From Salinivibrio sp. ES.052 (GTDB lineage Bacteria > Pseudomonadota > Gammaproteobacteria > Enterobacterales > Vibrionaceae): 64,000 bases of DNA. The stretch covers positions 900,251 through 964,250 of the forward strand of contig NZ_FSRI01000001.1 of the NCBI RefSeq assembly GCF_900141775.1. The letters run 5' to 3'. Made by a program: the position numbers and the translations under genes. Positions 63,201-64,000 of this stretch are shown here, piece after piece; position 1 is the first letter of the stretch; the number at the start of each line of letters is the position of its first letter. The notes below the pieces were generated by a model. The model was not told the DNA's origin, searched no databases, and was given only the letters and a program-made list of their open reading frames with translations.

Positions 63201-64000
63201 CTAAGCATATTCGCTTAGTGGCCGCATTTAACCACATGCACATCTTTATTGACCCAGATCCAGATGCAGAGAAAAGCTGGAAAGAGCGTCAACGTCTCTT
63301 TAATCTACCTCGTTCTACGTGGGAAGACTATGACAGCAAATTGATCGCTAAAGGCGGGGGAGTCTTCTCTCGTCGTGCGAAGTCAATTACCTTAACGCCA
63401 GAAATCCAAAAACTACTCGGTACGCGTAAACAATCGATGGCGCCTAACGATCTGATTAAACAGATTTTAAAGGCGAAAGTGGATCTCCTCTGGAACGGTG
63501 GCATCGGGACTTATGTGAAATCGTCTGACGAAACGCATACCTCTGTCGGGGATCGTGCTAATGATGGTTTACGTGTTAATGGCAATGAAATTGGCGCTCG
63601 CATTATTGGTGAGGGCGGTAATTTAGGCATGACACAGCTAGGGCGAATCGAGTATGCGCTCAAAGGTGGCCGAGTCAACACGGACTTTATTGATAATGTC
63701 GGTGGGGTCGATTGTTCCGATAATGAGGTAAACATCAAGATCTTGCTCAATGGCTTAGTCGCTGCTGGCGATCTGACCATGAAGAAGCGCAATGAGCTGT
63801 TGGAGCGGATGGAAGACGAAGTGTCGGACATCGTGCTTGAAGACGCTTATTGTCAGAGTGAATCGATCTCAGTGACCCATAACCAGCAAGCAGCCTTGTT
63901 AAAGGAACAGATCCGGTTTATTCATTATTTAGAAAAAGAGGGTAAATTAGATCGTGCACTCGAATATCTTCCCGATGATGAAACCTTGTCTGAGCGTAAT
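60218..64000 (+). CDS. NAD-specific glutamate dehydrogenase, large type (3' end outside window)
   Basis: An open frame of 1261 codons runs from ATG 60218 (GGAG seven bases upstream) off the right edge. Full members of this bacterial NAD-GDH family have about 1600 residues, so roughly four fifths are present. A long N-terminal regulatory region (ACT-like) comes first; the catalytic domain begins near residue 800 with [20 protein letters not shown] and the lysine-containing [31 protein letters not shown] near 978 contacts NAD, and [17 protein letters not shown] follows. It oxidatively deaminates glutamate to 2-oxoglutarate during amino acid catabolism. No frameshift is seen. Confidence 0.95.
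   Translation, partial: [1261 protein letters not shown]

Noticed and set aside
1-64000. CRISPR array, tRNA, rRNA or prophage
   Set aside because: No evenly spaced direct repeats with spacers, no cloverleaf with 3' CCA, no rRNA-like sequence and no phage genes were seen by reading; a tRNA scan would settle the tRNA point.

Overview
The window is ordinary chromosomal DNA of a gammaproteobacterium, most likely a member of the Vibrionaceae. I infer this from protein families that are mainly Vibrio-like (DUF2913, DUF3334, DUF3802, DUF2835, a second FabH-type synthase, a large NAD-glutamate dehydrogenase) together with E. coli-like local gene orders (rplY-radD-rsuA-bcr; aroH-selO; letB-letA-msrC-proQ-prc; pncB/pepN). 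The balanced base composition would fit a Salinivibrio- or Grimontia-like genus, but the genus cannot be fixed from the sequence alone. No rRNA, tRNA or CRISPR array was seen.

Layout. 1-10 kb: the 3' half of polB, a DUF1289 protein, a pentapeptide-repeat potassium channel, rplY with a structured leader, radD, an acetyltransferase, rsuA, bcr coupled to a DUF2913 gene, and a MATE exporter. 10-14.3 kb: a tightly coupled three-gene unit (ABC ATPase, FtsX-type permease, CrtC/AttH-like lipocalin protein) that ends stop-to-stop against cra. 14.3-21.2 kb: cra diverging from fruBKA across a control region with three Cra operators, then a long-form GAPDH. 21.5-27.1 kb: a DUF3334 (CheX-like) protein, an unorthodox hybrid histidine kinase, a DUF3802 protein and a DTW-domain tRNA-modifying enzyme. 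27.2-33 kb: nagK, a complete IS3-family insertion sequence with a 3-bp target duplication, a FabH paralogue, a DASS/INDY transporter and a SanA-like protein. 33-39.5 kb: maeA, an orphan solute-binding protein, yajQ, an AroH-type DAHP synthase and selO.

39.5-44.5 kb holds an RND efflux operon (lipoprotein adaptor plus pump) diverging from its tetR. The pump gene is interrupted by an in-frame TAG, while the control region holds four tandem copies of a 16-bp palindrome that fit onto the predicted promoters. 44.6-51.3 kb: a CvfB/S1-type RNA-binding protein, a possible small RNA, letB (seven MCE domains), letA and an ABC exporter. 51.4-60 kb: msrC, proQ, prc, a duplicated-lobe periplasmic protein, pncB, pepN and a DUF2835 protein. 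The window ends inside the NAD-dependent glutamate dehydrogenase gene, which starts at 60218 and runs off the right edge.

How genes work together. Fructose uptake and phosphorylation (fruA, fruB, fruK) sits under Cra control and feeds glycolysis beside a GAPDH gene. letA/letB form an envelope lipid-transport machine, with prc (periplasmic proteolysis) and proQ (RNA chaperone) nearby in the E. coli order. The RND/TetR module looks like a drug-responsive pump that has lost its permease. The most unusual items are the operator array in front of the broken pump, the Cra architecture, the ABC/FtsX/AttH unit, the potassium channel with a Cys/His head, and the two-lobe periplasmic protein. I did not find a clearly new multi-gene system such as a defence island.
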